A stretch of 64,000 bases of DNA from Mangrovicoccus sp049603835 (GTDB taxonomy: Bacteria; Pseudomonadota; Alphaproteobacteria; Rhodobacterales; Rhodobacteraceae), in NCBI GenBank assembly GCA_049603835.1, contig JBMYSZ010000003.1, forward strand, positions 124,001 through 188,000. The letters run 5' to 3'. The notes under the pieces are model-generated. The model did no database searches. It saw nothing but the letters and a program-made list of their open reading frames with translations, and had not been told where the DNA came from. Position 1 is the first letter of the stretch. Each line of letters starts with the position of its first letter. This document shows, piece by piece, positions 8,667-17,486 of the stretch. Both the position numbers and the translations under genes were made by a program.

Positions 8667-11084
8667 ATGGAGAATAACTTGCCGAACCCGACCGACTATG
8701 GCGCGGATTCGATCAAGGTTCTCAAGGGGCTAGAAGCGGTGCGCAAGCGCCCGGGCATGTATATCGGCGACACTGATGACGGCTCTGGTTTGCACCATAT
8801 GGTCTATGAAGTCGTCGATAACGGCATTGACGAAGCCCTGGCTGGCCATGCGGATGCGGTGCGCGTGACGATCCATGCGGATCACAGCGTTTCTGTGCGC
8901 GATAATGGCCGCGGGATCCCCACAGACATTCACCCCGAAGAAGGTGTCAGCGCGGCAGAGGTCATCATGACCCAGCTGCATGCAGGCGGTAAATTCGACC
9001 AGAATTCCTATAAGGTTTCGGGCGGTTTGCACGGGGTCGGCGTGTCGGTTGTGAATGCGCTAAGCGATTGGCTGGAACTGCGGATTTGGCGCGACGGCAA
9101 GGAACATGTGGCCCGTTTTGAAAGCGGCGAAACCAGCGAGTCCTTAAGTGTAGTCGGCGATGCGGGTGACCAAAAAGGCACCGAAGTGCGGTTCCTGGCC
9201 TCGACGGATACATTCTCCAATCTCGACTACAGCTTTAAAACCCTGGAAAACCGCCTACGCGAATTGGCGTTTCTGAATTCTGGTGTGCGGATTGTGCTGC
9301 GCGATGAACGCCCGGTGGAGCCTCTGGAAACCGAGCTGCATTATGACGGCGGCGTGCGCGAATTCGTGCGCTATTTGGATCGGTCGAAAACCTCGATGAT
9401 GTCGGATCCGATTTTCATCCAGGGTGAACGCGACGGGATCACGGTCGAAGTGGCCATGTGGTGGAATGACAGCTATCACGAAACGGTTTTGCCCTTCACC
9501 AATAATATCCCGCAGCGCGATGGCGGCACCCATTTGGCGGGCTTCCGTGGGGCGCTGACCCGGACCATCAATCTTTACGCCAATTCCAGCGGGATCGCGC
9601 GGAAGGAAAAGGTCAATTTCAGCGGCGATGATGCGCGCGAGGGGCTGACTTGTGTGCTATCGGTGAAGGTGCCGGATCCTAAATTCTCCAGCCAAACCAA
9701 AGACAAGCTGGTTAGCTCTGAGGTGCGCCCGGCGGTCGAAGGCCTGGTGAATGAGCGGCTGCAAGAATGGTTCGAAGAGAACCCGGCCGAGGCCAAAACC
9801 ATCATCGGCAAGATCATCGAAGCGGCGCTTGCCCGCGAAGCGGCCCGTAAGGCGCGGGAATTGACCCGCAAGAAATCGGCGCTGGATGTGGCCTCGCTGC
9901 CGGGTAAGCTTGCCGATTGTCAGGCCCGCGACCCGGAAAGCCGCGAACTATTCTTGGTGGAGGGTGACTCTGCTGGCGGCTCCGCGAAACAGGGGCGCGC
10001 TAGGGCGAACCAAGCGGTGCTGCCCCTGCGCGGGAAAATTCTGAATGTGGAGCGCGCCCGCTTTGACCGGATGCTATCGAGCCAGGAAATCGGCACGCTA
10101 ATCACCGCGCTTGGCACCGGGATTGGCCGTGACGAATTCGATATCTCCAAGCTGCGCTATCATAAGGTCGTCATCATGACCGATGCGGATGTGGATGGCG
10201 CGCATATTCGGACTTTGCTGCTGACCTTCTTCTTCCGGCAGATGCCCGAGCTGATCGAAGGCGGCTATCTTTATATCGCGCAGCCGCCGCTTTATAAGGT
10301 CGCGCGCGGCAAGTCCGAGGTTTATCTGAAAGACCAAACCGCCTTTGAAGACTATCTGATCGAACAAGGCATGGACGGCGCGTCCCTGCATTTGGCCAAT
10401 GGCGAAGTCATCATGGGCGCCGATCTGGGCCGCGTGGTGGAAGAGGCGCGGCAGGTTCGCCGGGTCATCCAGGCCTTCCCGACCGGCTATCACCGGGCCT
10501 TGATCGAGCAGGCGGCAATTGTTGGGGCCTATTCTCCGGCGGCTCTGGCCTCAGACTTGCAAGGCGTCGCGGATCGGATAGCAGCGCGGCTTGACCTTAT
10601 CGCCGCAGAATATGAACGCGGCTGGCAAGGCCGTCCAACCCAGGATTTGGGTGTCCGCTTGTGGCGTTTGCTGCGGGGTGTGGAAGAGGCGCGCTTGCTT
10701 GATGGGCCCGCCATGCGTTCGCCCGAGACGCGGCTATTGGATGGTTTTGCCGAGAGTTTGGGCGAAATCTATGGGCAACCCGCTGAGCTGCATCGCAAAG
10801 ATCGCAAAGCCCAGATTACCGGCCCGCTTTCCTTGCTCAAAGCGATTTTGGACGAAGGCGAGCGTGGCCTGACGCTGCAACGCTATAAAGGTCTGGGCGA
10901 AATGAACCCGGATCAGCTTTGGGAAACCACTTTGGACCCAGAGGCGCGGACGCTGTTGCAGGTAAAGGTCGATGATTTGGCCGAGGCGGATGACCTTTTC
11001 ACCAAGCTCATGGGCGATGTGGTGGAACCGCGGCGCGAATTCATCCAGTCCAATGCGCTAAGCGTCGAAAATCTGGATTTCTGA
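8667..11084 (+). CDS. gyrB: DNA gyrase subunit B
   Basis: The 805-aa ATPase subunit of gyrase, which introduces negative supercoils with GyrA. The GHKL ATPase N-terminus contains RKRPGMYIGDT, EVVDNGIDEA and the ATP-lid motif GGLHGVGVSVVNAL. The transducer domain is followed by the Toprim domain: EGDSAGGSAKQGR, MTDADVDGAHIRTLLLTFFFR. The C-terminus LQRYKGLGEMNPDQLWETTLDP is standard. ATG 8667 follows GAAGGAG. The gene ends convergently with a receiver-domain gene 34 bases away. Confidence 0.98.
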   Translation: MENNLPNPTDYGADSIKVLKGLEAVRKRPGMYIGDTDDGSGLHHMVYEVVDNGIDEALAGHADAVRVTIHADHSVSVRDNGRGIPTDIHPEEGVSAAEVIMTQLHAGGKFDQNSYKVSGGLHGVGVSVVNALSDWLELRIWRDGKEHVARFESGETSESLSVVGDAGDQKGTEVRFLASTDTFSNLDYSFKTLENRLRELAFLNSGVRIVLRDERPVEPLETELHYDGGVREFVRYLDRSKTSMMSDPIFIQGERDGITVEVAMWWNDSYHETVLPFTNNIPQRDGGTHLAGFRGALTRTINLYANSSGIARKEKVNFSGDDAREGLTCVLSVKVPDPKFSSQTKDKLVSSEVRPAVEGLVNERLQEWFEENPAEAKTIIGKIIEAALAREAARKARELTRKKSALDVASLPGKLADCQARDPESRELFLVEGDSAGGSAKQGRARANQAVLPLRGKILNVERARFDRMLSSQEIGTLITALGTGIGRDEFDISKLRYHKVVIMTDADVDGAHIRTLLLTFFFRQMPELIEGGYLYIAQPPLYKVARGKSEVYLKDQTAFEDYLIEQGMDGASLHLANGEVIMGADLGRVVEEARQVRRVIQAFPTGYHRALIEQAAIVGAYSPAALASDLQGVADRIAARLDLIAAEYERGWQGRPTQDLGVRLWRLLRGVEEARLLDGPAMRSPETRLLDGFAESLGEIYGQPAELHRKDRKAQITGPLSLLKAILDEGERGLTLQRYKGLGEMNPDQLWETTLDPEARTLLQVKVDDLAEADDLFTKLMGDVVEPRREFIQSNALSVENLDF

Positions 11085-11118
11085 TCAAATAGCCCGCCCT
11101 GCCACGGGACGGGTTAAG

Positions 11119-11538
11119 CTAAATTGATGTGACGGCTTTTTTGCCGATCACATCCATCAGCTCATCGGCCAGATCGTCGGTCGTAAACTCCCCCTTTTCC
11201 AACACCGCCACGCGCGATGTATCGGCAAAGGTTTTTGCATGTTCTGCTAAGCCGGTCAGCAAAACCGCCTTTGCCCAACGCGCTAAGCCGGAACTTTGCA
11301 TTTCCGCCAGGAATTTTGCCCCAAAACCGTCGGGCAAATGATGATCCACAAAAACAATGTCATAACAGCCAGCGATCAAATGCTGCCGAGCCGTTACTAG
11401 ACTGTTTACAAAGTCTAAATCGAAATGGGCAGTTGTGATTTTGCGCAGATGTCGGGTCAAAGAGATTTGATCCATCTCTTCATCTTCGATCACCAAGCAT
11501 CGCAATGCGCAAGCTTCGCCCGGCGGCGGCACTGGCAT
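11119..11538 (-). CDS. Single-domain response regulator
   Basis: A receiver-only protein (139 aa from ATG 11538). The acidic pocket is VIEDEEMD, the phosphoacceptor is the Asp in IVFVDHHLPDG, and the switch residues are the Thr in VLLTGL and the Lys in LEKGEF. No output domain follows, so it must act by protein contact or phosphotransfer. An in-frame TTG at 11583 would add 15 residues; the ribosome site is weak for both starts. It is divergent from the sensor kinase at 11727, which has its own receiver downstream, so this may be a second output or a phosphate sink for that kinase (inference). Confidence 0.78.
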   Translation of the reverse strand: MPVPPPGEACALRCLVIEDEEMDQISLTRHLRKITTAHFDLDFVNSLVTARQHLIAGCYDIVFVDHHLPDGFGAKFLAEMQSSGLARWAKAVLLTGLAEHAKTFADTSRVAVLEKGEFTTDDLADELMDVIGKKAVTSI

Positions 11539-11664
11539 TTTGAACCGATGATTTTGCAATTCCCAACCCCATACTAGACCCAATATCTCGGCCCAAGCTT
11601 ATGGCGGCAAATTGTGAAAACAACCCAAATTTCTGCCACGGAAAACGGTAATTTTCCATCCCGG

Positions 11665-11679
11665 TTAAATCCACCTTAA
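11665..11679. promoter_or_regulatory. CtrA-like site TTAA-N7-TTAA before the sensor kinase
   Basis: TTAA (11665-11668), seven bases, TTAA (11676-11679), 48 bases before the kinase start. This matches the core spacing of the alphaproteobacterial CtrA site. The site lacks the extra CC of a full consensus, so it is a weak call. Confidence 0.35.
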
Positions 11680-11726
11680 TAGCCAGTTGGCTAGTTGGAA
11701 TTGAACCAGTCGCCGATCGGAAACTC

Positions 11727-13997
11727 ATGCGCGCCGCAAAATATCGTTGGCACTATCTGCAATCATCCCTGCGATGGCGCATTATCTTTGGCACAATGGC
11801 ATCTGTTGTCGTGGCGGCAATTGTTATTGGGTTCGCCGGTCTCATGCTGAGCCGCAATCACGAACACCAGAAAAAAATCGATTTGGTCTCGACGCAAACG
11901 GCGCTTTTATCCGTCGCGGTGAATGATGCTTTGGATGCGCTGAAGGCGGATCTGCAAATTTTGGCCCGAAACCCTGTGGTCCTCGATGCGGCGGCTCGCC
12001 TGCCCACCGAGGCGCCGACGGGCGACGGAAATTCAAAGACCCGGGAAATTGCCTTGGCCACTTTTGGTGATTTCCTTCGCGCCAGGGAATCCTATGATCA
12101 AATTAGGCTGATTGATCTAACTCACCAAGGTCGAGAGCTTTTGCGCGTAAATCGTTCTGGATCTGGAGTCGTTTTTGTCCCCAAAGATCATTTACAGGTC
12201 AAAAAATCCGAACCGTATTATTCGGTCGGCGCCGATCTTGACCAGGGGCAAATAGGCATTTTGTCTATTAGCTGGAATCGCGAATTCGGCGTCATTGAAG
12301 AACCCAAAAGAGCCATGATGCGCGCATTGAAGCCGGTCTTTGACGATACTGGCACCAAGCTGGCATTTTTGGTTATCAATATCGATATTGCCGAGCTTTT
12401 GAAATCTATCCTTGATGGGCTGGCTATAGATTTTCCAATTTATATGACCAGCGGTACAAATTCTTTGTTACTCTTGGACCCCAACACAGGCACAATAGAT
12501 ATCTCGATTGGGTCGTTTGGTGACAATCCTGAATGGATTTCAAACGCGGTCCGCGCCGCTACGGCAGTTCAGAAAATTTCTGAATACGATAACAAACTTG
12601 TCGTTTCGCAACAGATCCGAGAAACACGGCTTCAGGATGGCGAATTACATCTCGGGCTTCTGGGGAATTTCGATGACGCCTTCATATATATGCGCAAGTC
12701 ATCGCTTTATGCGGTATTCGGGCTCATTCTGATTTTGGGCTCCACTGCCGTCGCTATTCATCGCACAGATCATCAACTTCGCCCCTTACTTCAAATGAAA
12801 GAAGAAGTGTCATTGGCCTGGCATGATGGGCATTTCCCTGATCTTCCAGTTGATCGAAATGACGAGGTCGGCGACCTCGCACGCAGCTTCAATCGGCTCG
12901 TTGAAACTCTTACCGACCGCGAAACGACCGCAAAGGCTGTGTTTAATGGTGTTAGCCATGGGATTGTGATCACAAATGGAGAGGGTCACATCACCGATGC
13001 AAATACCGCTTTGCTCGAAATGTTCGACTGCACTATTTCTGATCTGATGGGGCAACAGATTGACATTTTATTGCCTGCTTCTCTTTTCCAATCGCATATC
13101 GATTTTATTCAGCGGAAGATACCGGCGCGAAAATTTGAAAAAATCGGCTCCACCGAAGCGGTTGTCCCTAATTTTTCCGGGGTGGATTTTGACATCGAGG
13201 TCACCACAAATGGGATGACCGATTGGCCTAATCCCAGCACCGTTTCCATTATTCGCGATGTATCAGAGCGTAAGTTTATTGAACGCGAAGTGCTTCAGCT
13301 GGTTGAAAATTTAGAACGCTCGAACAAGGATCTAGAGGATTTCGCCTATGTGGCGTCCCATGATTTGAAAGCCCCCCTGCGCGCGATAAAGCAAATCGCC
13401 GAATGGCTGGAAGAGGACCTATCGGACAAGCTAGACCCAGATTCCCAGGAAAATTTGGCTACTTTACAGCAACGCGCCAACCGGATGAGCAGTTTGCTGG
13501 ATTCACTTTTGGAACATGCCCGCATCGGCCGTGGGCGAAAAAAAACTCATAGTGATATAATCACTGGCGACGCCATGGCCGAAACTCTTTTTTCGCTTCT
13601 GTCTTTGCCAGAGGGTTTTAGCGTCGAATTTGATGATAATTTTAAATCCATTTCGATGAATGAAATGCCTTTGCAGATTGTCCTGCTGAATCTCATTAGC
13701 AATGGCATCAAACATAATAATCGCGCCAATGGGCATGTGTGGGTTACTGCTCAAGAGATTGAAAATAAGATAGAATTTTCTATCACTGATGACGGGCCAG
13801 GAATTGATCCGCGATTTCACGAGCGTGTATTTCGGCTTTTCCAGACTTTGCAATCGCGCGACGAGCTGGAAGGAAGCGGTATGGGACTGGCCATTGCGAA
13901 ACGTCATGTGGAAATCGCAGGTGGCAATATTAGATTGATCTCCGACGGTAATGGGTCAGGCAGTCAGTTCTTGTTTACTTGGCCTAAAACAATCTGA
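11727..13997 (+). CDS. Membrane sensor histidine kinase (Cache-like sensor, HAMP, PAS, HisKA, HATPase)
   Basis: A 756-aa two-component sensor. A first membrane helix lies near residues 18-45 and a second near 320-345; the roughly 280-residue periplasmic part between them resembles a double Cache domain. HAMP follows (RNDEVGDLARSFNRLVETL), then a PAS domain (GVSHGIVITNGEGHITDAN). The HisKA box is YVASHDLKAPLRAIKQ near residue 545 with His as phosphoacceptor, and the ATPase shows NLISNGIKHN, DDGPGIDP and GSGMGLAIAKRHVE. The HisKA/HATPase half is of the type often paired with Rcp1-like receivers, and one follows 40 bases downstream. The ligand is unknown. Confidence 0.88.
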   Translation: MRAAKYRWHYLQSSLRWRIIFGTMASVVVAAIVIGFAGLMLSRNHEHQKKIDLVSTQTALLSVAVNDALDALKADLQILARNPVVLDAAARLPTEAPTGDGNSKTREIALATFGDFLRARESYDQIRLIDLTHQGRELLRVNRSGSGVVFVPKDHLQVKKSEPYYSVGADLDQGQIGILSISWNREFGVIEEPKRAMMRALKPVFDDTGTKLAFLVINIDIAELLKSILDGLAIDFPIYMTSGTNSLLLLDPNTGTIDISIGSFGDNPEWISNAVRAATAVQKISEYDNKLVVSQQIRETRLQDGELHLGLLGNFDDAFIYMRKSSLYAVFGLILILGSTAVAIHRTDHQLRPLLQMKEEVSLAWHDGHFPDLPVDRNDEVGDLARSFNRLVETLTDRETTAKAVFNGVSHGIVITNGEGHITDANTALLEMFDCTISDLMGQQIDILLPASLFQSHIDFIQRKIPARKFEKIGSTEAVVPNFSGVDFDIEVTTNGMTDWPNPSTVSIIRDVSERKFIEREVLQLVENLERSNKDLEDFAYVASHDLKAPLRAIKQIAEWLEEDLSDKLDPDSQENLATLQQRANRMSSLLDSLLEHARIGRGRKKTHSDIITGDAMAETLFSLLSLPEGFSVEFDDNFKSISMNEMPLQIVLLNLISNGIKHNNRANGHVWVTAQEIENKIEFSITDDGPGIDPRFHERVFRLFQTLQSRDELEGSGMGLAIAKRHVEIAGGNIRLISDGNGSGSQFLFTWPKTI

Positions 13998-14036
13998 AGC
14001 TAGTTTGGCACAAACACATAATGAGGAGCGTGCAGT

Positions 14037-14483
14037 TTGTCAGGCGGGGACCGAGCAGGTCGGGGTAAAATACTTCTACTCGAAGATGATGATTGGGAAG
14101 CAAAGGCACTAAGCCGCGCATTTTCCAAAGCAAATCTTGATCATCAAATCATCCGAGTACGCGACGGGATTGAGGGAATAGAATTCCTCAATAAATCAGT
14201 CTCGGACTCTAATAGCGATATTCCAGATATATTATTGGTCGATTTGAATATGCCCCGCATGTCGGGCTTAGAATTTTTGTCCGAGTTGCGGGCGCATCCG
14301 AAGCTGAGGCATATGATTGCCTTTGTCTTGACGACGTCCAGCGATGTCCGCGACATTCAGGCGGCCTATGACCACAATATCGCAGGCTATATCGTCAAAG
14401 AGACGATGGACAGCAAATTCCAACGTCTCATTGATTTGATGAACGATTATTACGACACGGTAAAACTGCCCATACTTCACTAG
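14037..14483 (+). CDS. Rcp1-like single-domain response regulator
   Basis: A 148-aa receiver protein with the Rcp1-type LLLEDDDWEAKALSRAF start, phosphoacceptor Asp in ILLVDLNMPRMSG, the Thr in FVLTTSSD and the Lys in YIVKETMD. It has no output domain. Start is TTG 14037 with GAGGA nine bases upstream; no ATG or GTG is available in frame. It lies 39 bases after the kinase and is very likely its cognate partner. Confidence 0.85.
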   Translation: MSGGDRAGRGKILLLEDDDWEAKALSRAFSKANLDHQIIRVRDGIEGIEFLNKSVSDSNSDIPDILLVDLNMPRMSGLEFLSELRAHPKLRHMIAFVLTTSSDVRDIQAAYDHNIAGYIVKETMDSKFQRLIDLMNDYYDTVKLPILH

Positions 14484-14506
14484 CTGCGGGCTGTAATTAC
14501 CGTCCC

Positions 14507-15346
14507 TTATGGAACGGCAACGAAAGTATCCGCAGCTTTTGCGCCACGTTCGCCAATCGGGCGGCTCTGGCCTATTGTGCTGTCTTCTTGGCTGCGCCGC
14601 TCTAGCTCTGCATTCAACGCTGCGCCGAAAAGCACCACCAGCGCCGACAGGAAAAACCACATAAGCAAGGCAATCACCGCGCCTAGCGAACCATAGGTTT
14701 CATTATAGCTGGCGAAATTTTCCAGATAGACGCTAAAGGCCGCCGAAACCGCCGTCCAAGCCACTGTCGCAACAGCCGCGCCAGGTGTCAGCCAAGCGAC
14801 CCGCGCGCCGCGCCGGTTAGGGGCCACGCGATACACCAATCCGAGCGCCAAGATCAGCATTCCCATCAGCACCAGCCATTTCAGCAGGCGGATCGTCGCC
14901 TCTGCCGCAAAACCCAAAGGCACCAGATTAAGCGCAACCGGCAAAACCACCAAGAGCAGCGCGAAAACCCCGGAAATGGCAATCAGAGCCATGGTCAGCA
15001 TCAAGACCACCGCAATATGGCGCAGCCCTTTTCGGTTTTGCTCACCATAGACGGCATTCAGCCCCTTAGTCAGCGCACCAACACCGGCTTTTGCCGACCA
15101 TAAGGCCAGGCTAAGCGACACAAACCCCGCCCAAGTCAACGCGCTTTGCGGCGCGCTGATCAGCTGGGAAATCTGGTTATAGATGATATCATAAGCCGGG
15201 CCTGGCAGCATCGCCCGCGCATCCTGAAGCTCGGTCTGGATCACCATCGGATCCGCAAAGATCCCCCAAACCGACACCAAAGCGGTGATCATCGGGAAAA
15301 GTGACAACAAGCTGTAAAACGCCACGCCGGCAGAAATCAGCGACAA
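14507..15346 (-). CDS. YihY/BrkB-family membrane protein, start uncertain
   Basis: At least 279 aa with six hydrophobic segments. The family core is visible: LSLISAGVAFYSLLSLFPMITALVSVWGIF at the start and NETYGSLGAVIALLMWFFLSALVVLFGAALNAELE near the end. Function is unknown (formerly annotated as RNase BN). The only start codon available is TTG 15346, but in-frame family-like residues (VWIEAAKAAWAQIDARN) continue upstream for about 22 codons to a TGA near 15416 with no ATG, GTG or TTG in them. Either the protein begins at TTG, an unusual codon such as ATT is used, or the 5' end is damaged. It lies last in a minus-strand chain of membrane genes. Confidence 0.8.
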   Translation of the reverse strand: MSLISAGVAFYSLLSLFPMITALVSVWGIFADPMVIQTELQDARAMLPGPAYDIIYNQISQLISAPQSALTWAGFVSLSLALWSAKAGVGALTKGLNAVYGEQNRKGLRHIAVVLMLTMALIAISGVFALLLVVLPVALNLVPLGFAAEATIRLLKWLVLMGMLILALGLVYRVAPNRRGARVAWLTPGAAVATVAWTAVSAAFSVYLENFASYNETYGSLGAVIALLMWFFLSALVVLFGAALNAELERRSQEDSTIGQSRPIGERGAKAADTFVAVP

Positions 15347-15429
15347 ATTCCGCGCGTCGATCTGGGCCCAAGCCGCTTTCGCCGCCTCAATCCAAACCCG
15401 CCGATCTTTGTGAAGTCAGGCCTGCATAC

Positions 15430-15621
15430 TTACATCACCCTCTTATAGGCGCCGGGCCCAGCAAAAAGCCAAACCAGGAAACCAATCAGCGGGAATAGCA
15501 GGACAAATAGGCTCCACAGAACTTTATGTCCCAGCGGTAGGCCAGAGCGAAGGATCGATATCAGCGCCCATATATCGAGCGCCAGTAAGACAAGGGCCGC
15601 AAGCCCGGTTAGTTCAACCAT
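15430..15621 (-). CDS. Small two-helix membrane protein (PLDc_N-like)
   Basis: A 63-aa protein with two membrane helices. The second carries the phrase VLWSLFVLLFPLIGFLVWLFAGP, typical of the phospholipase D N-terminal (PLDc_N) domain that also occurs as small stand-alone proteins. The role is unknown, probably in the cell envelope. ATG 15621 has a weak GGA nine bases upstream. It is flanked on the same strand by the DUF3618 gene and the YihY gene. Confidence 0.72.
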   Translation of the reverse strand: MVELTGLAALVLLALDIWALISILRSGLPLGHKVLWSLFVLLFPLIGFLVWLFAGPGAYKRVM

Positions 15622-15679
15622 AACAATTCCAATCTTTTAAGGGTGGCAGCGCGAGCAGGGATGGCCGCGCGAGGCGGGC

Positions 15680-16615
15680 CTAGGCATGACCATTGGCATA
15701 TTTCGGCTTCGCGCCTTTCACAGATCGCGCCGCCTGCATTGCCCGCGCCTGCTCCGCCTTCAACACGCGCTGAGCAGCGGCCATTAGGCTTTCGGGCTCT
15801 GGCTGGGTCTTGGGCGTTTTCGGTTTTTTACGTTTAGGCAAGGCAGCCGCAACCACGGCGCCCAAAGCCGCCGCGCCCAGGCCAAACCAAAGCGGCTTTT
15901 CTTGATAGACCGTCTTGGTTTTCTCGGCGGCTTGTTTCGCTTTCCGCTCTATCGCAATCTGCGCTTCCAAAGCTTTCAGCCGCGCTTGCAACACGCGCAT
16001 CTGCGCCTCGGTACCCAAATCTTGCATCCCGTCATAGATTTTCGCGCTGAGCTCTTCGGAGCGATCTTTGCCCCGCTCAAATTCTTCTTGGGCTTGGTCT
16101 GCCAGACGCTCTAGCTCGTCCTCGACCATCTCTGCCGGGGCCACATCGGCCAAATCATCGCCAATTGTCCCCCAGGGGTCTTGCGCCACGGCATCCAATC
16201 GTTCTTCGGCAAGCCGCGGTTCGGCTCCGGCCTGGCGGTCTTCTAACTCGGCCAGATAGCTGGCCAGAGAGACCCGATCTTCCTCAGAAATATCGGGACG
16301 CGAAAACTCCGCCTTCAGAAGGGCAGCCATTGTGCTTTTATCGTCAGCGCCCGTTTTCATCATCCGCGAGGCACCATAGGCCGCCAAGGCCAAGCCCGCA
16401 CCGGCCAGCGCCAATCCCGCCGGGTTTTCCCGCGCGGCACGGCCAAGCTTTTGACCGGCAACTTTGCCATAGCTCTGCAAATTACCGGCAACGTCGCCTA
16501 ATAGATGATCCAACGACACCTGCCCGGCCAAAGCGGATAAAGTCCGCGCCAGGGCTTCGCGTTGTACGGCGATTTCAGCTTCGATCTGATCGGTGGTTTT
16601 CCGAGATTTGGACAT
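15680..16615 (-). CDS. DUF3618 domain protein
   Basis: A 311-aa protein. The N-terminal DUF3618 signature is DQIEAEIAVQREALARTLSALAGQVS. A short hydrophobic stretch follows near residue 75 (GLALAGAGLALAAYG), then a long charged region predicted as coiled coil (residues 120-240, heavy in Glu, Arg, Ala), a second hydrophobic segment (WFGLGAAALGAVVAAALP) and a basic tail. The start is ATG 16615; an in-frame extension to 16780 only mirrors the neighbouring gene. The ATG overlaps the stop of the holin-like gene by one base, so translation is coupled. It probably belongs to an envelope-stress operon; biochemical function is unknown. Confidence 0.8.
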   Translation of the reverse strand: MSKSRKTTDQIEAEIAVQREALARTLSALAGQVSLDHLLGDVAGNLQSYGKVAGQKLGRAARENPAGLALAGAGLALAAYGASRMMKTGADDKSTMAALLKAEFSRPDISEEDRVSLASYLAELEDRQAGAEPRLAEERLDAVAQDPWGTIGDDLADVAPAEMVEDELERLADQAQEEFERGKDRSEELSAKIYDGMQDLGTEAQMRVLQARLKALEAQIAIERKAKQAAEKTKTVYQEKPLWFGLGAAALGAVVAAALPKRKKPKTPKTQPEPESLMAAAQRVLKAEQARAMQAARSVKGAKPKYANGHA

Positions 16616-17025
16616 TAAAACGCCTCCTTGATGATATCTGTGTCTTTGCGGATGTTTTTCACGCTGCGTTCCGGCGCCAGGGAGCTGGATTTCAGCCGCG
16701 CCAATCCGCGCCAAAGAAAAATCAACGCAAGCAGCAAAATCGCTCCGCCAATCGCGGCGGATGCTAGGGCCGGCTCCCATCCTTGGGCGATCAGCAGCGT
16801 AACCAAAGCGGCGCTCAGGCTGTTCAGACCTGTTAGGCCCAACACAATAGCGGCGATGATCAGCCCTAGCCCTAGAAAAGCGGCGCGCATATTCTGCGAA
16901 AGCTCGGTGCGCGCCAGATCGATTTCCTTGCGAAACAGCGCGGAAAACTGGGCAAAGGCCAAGCTTAGCAACGTTTCTTCGCTGGTATCCCGCGGGCTCG
17001 TCCCGCCGGGGCGGTGATCAAACAT
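16615..17025 (-). CDS. Phage-holin-superfamily (DUF1469-like) membrane protein
   Basis: A 136-aa protein with an amphipathic N-terminus (LLSLAFAQFSALFRKEIDLARTEL) and two membrane helices (residues 50-75 and 85-110). This is the pattern of the putative actinobacterial-holin-X / DUF1469 family, which in proteobacteria is a YqjE-like envelope protein rather than a phage lysis factor. It overlaps the 74-aa gene upstream by 8 bases and the DUF3618 gene downstream by one base, so the three form one translational unit. Confidence 0.78.
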   Translation of the reverse strand: MFDHRPGGTSPRDTSEETLLSLAFAQFSALFRKEIDLARTELSQNMRAAFLGLGLIIAAIVLGLTGLNSLSAALVTLLIAQGWEPALASAAIGGAILLLALIFLWRGLARLKSSSLAPERSVKNIRKDTDIIKEAF

Positions 17026-17242
17026 TGCCGCGCCTCTGGCTTACCTCCGCCAATTGCGGGCCAAACCGCATGGCCAAAAAGCCCAAAGCCGTGGCCCCTA
17101 GCAAAAATCCTGCGGGGTGACGTCGGGCATAGTCATTGACCACTTCGCTCGCGTCCTCGATGTCTTGCATGGTGAAATCACCTGGCGCGACATCCAGCCC
17201 GGCATTCAGCAGAGCGGTCACTATTTCACTGCGCTCCGCCAT
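17018..17242 (-). CDS. Small YqjD-like membrane-anchored protein
   Basis: A 74-aa protein: an acidic soluble N-terminus (residues 1-40, NDYARRHPAGF) and one C-terminal hydrophobic segment (LLGATALGFLAMRFG). This is the plan of ElaB/YqjD-like proteins, which link ribosomes or other partners to the membrane under stress in E. coli; family membership here is by layout only. The start codon overlaps the stop of the 22-aa peptide (TAATG). Confidence 0.65.
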   Translation of the reverse strand: MAERSEIVTALLNAGLDVAPGDFTMQDIEDASEVVNDYARRHPAGFLLGATALGFLAMRFGPQLAEVSQRRGNV

Positions 17243-17310
17243 TAGGCCACAAACTGCACAACAGCCACAGCCACCACGATGACGCCAATCACATAGAAGA
17301 GGTTATACAT
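17242..17310 (-). CDS. 22-aa single-helix membrane peptide
   Basis: ATG 17310 to TAA 17242 encodes MYNLFYVIGVIVVAVAVVQFVA, nearly all hydrophobic after the first residues. AAAGGA lies eight bases upstream, and the stop overlaps the next start as TAATG, which argues for real translation. I recall similar MYN-starting single-helix peptides in alphaproteobacteria. It heads the stress-type membrane operon. Confidence 0.68.
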   Translation of the reverse strand: MYNLFYVIGVIVVAVAVVQFVA

Positions 17311-17427
17311 TGCTTCATTCCTTTCTAGAGTAGGAGCTTGCGACCAAAATAGCCGCGAAGTGCCGCCGCATGGCGTAGGGTTGCTCCGGTGATGTCATGC
17401 AGGGTCTGCTTGACCCATCGCTGCATT

Positions 17428-17453
17428 AACCCCGTCAAAGGCCGGATCGTTCC
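17428..17453 (-). promoter_or_regulatory. EcfG-type promoter candidate GGAAC-N17-GGTT for the membrane-stress operon
   Basis: On the minus strand GGAAC is at 17453-17449 and GGTT at 17431-17428, spacer 17. It matches the general-stress sigma consensus (GGAAC, 16-17 bases, CGTT) except one base. It lies about 120 bases before the 22-aa peptide gene. Confidence 0.45.
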
Positions 17454-17486
17454 CGCATTTTTGCGACTATATTTTTACCAAAACCG

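Noticed and set aside
11092..11116. Terminator after gyrB
   Set aside because: Only an imperfect CCCG/CGGG dyad with no T run; not strong enough to list.
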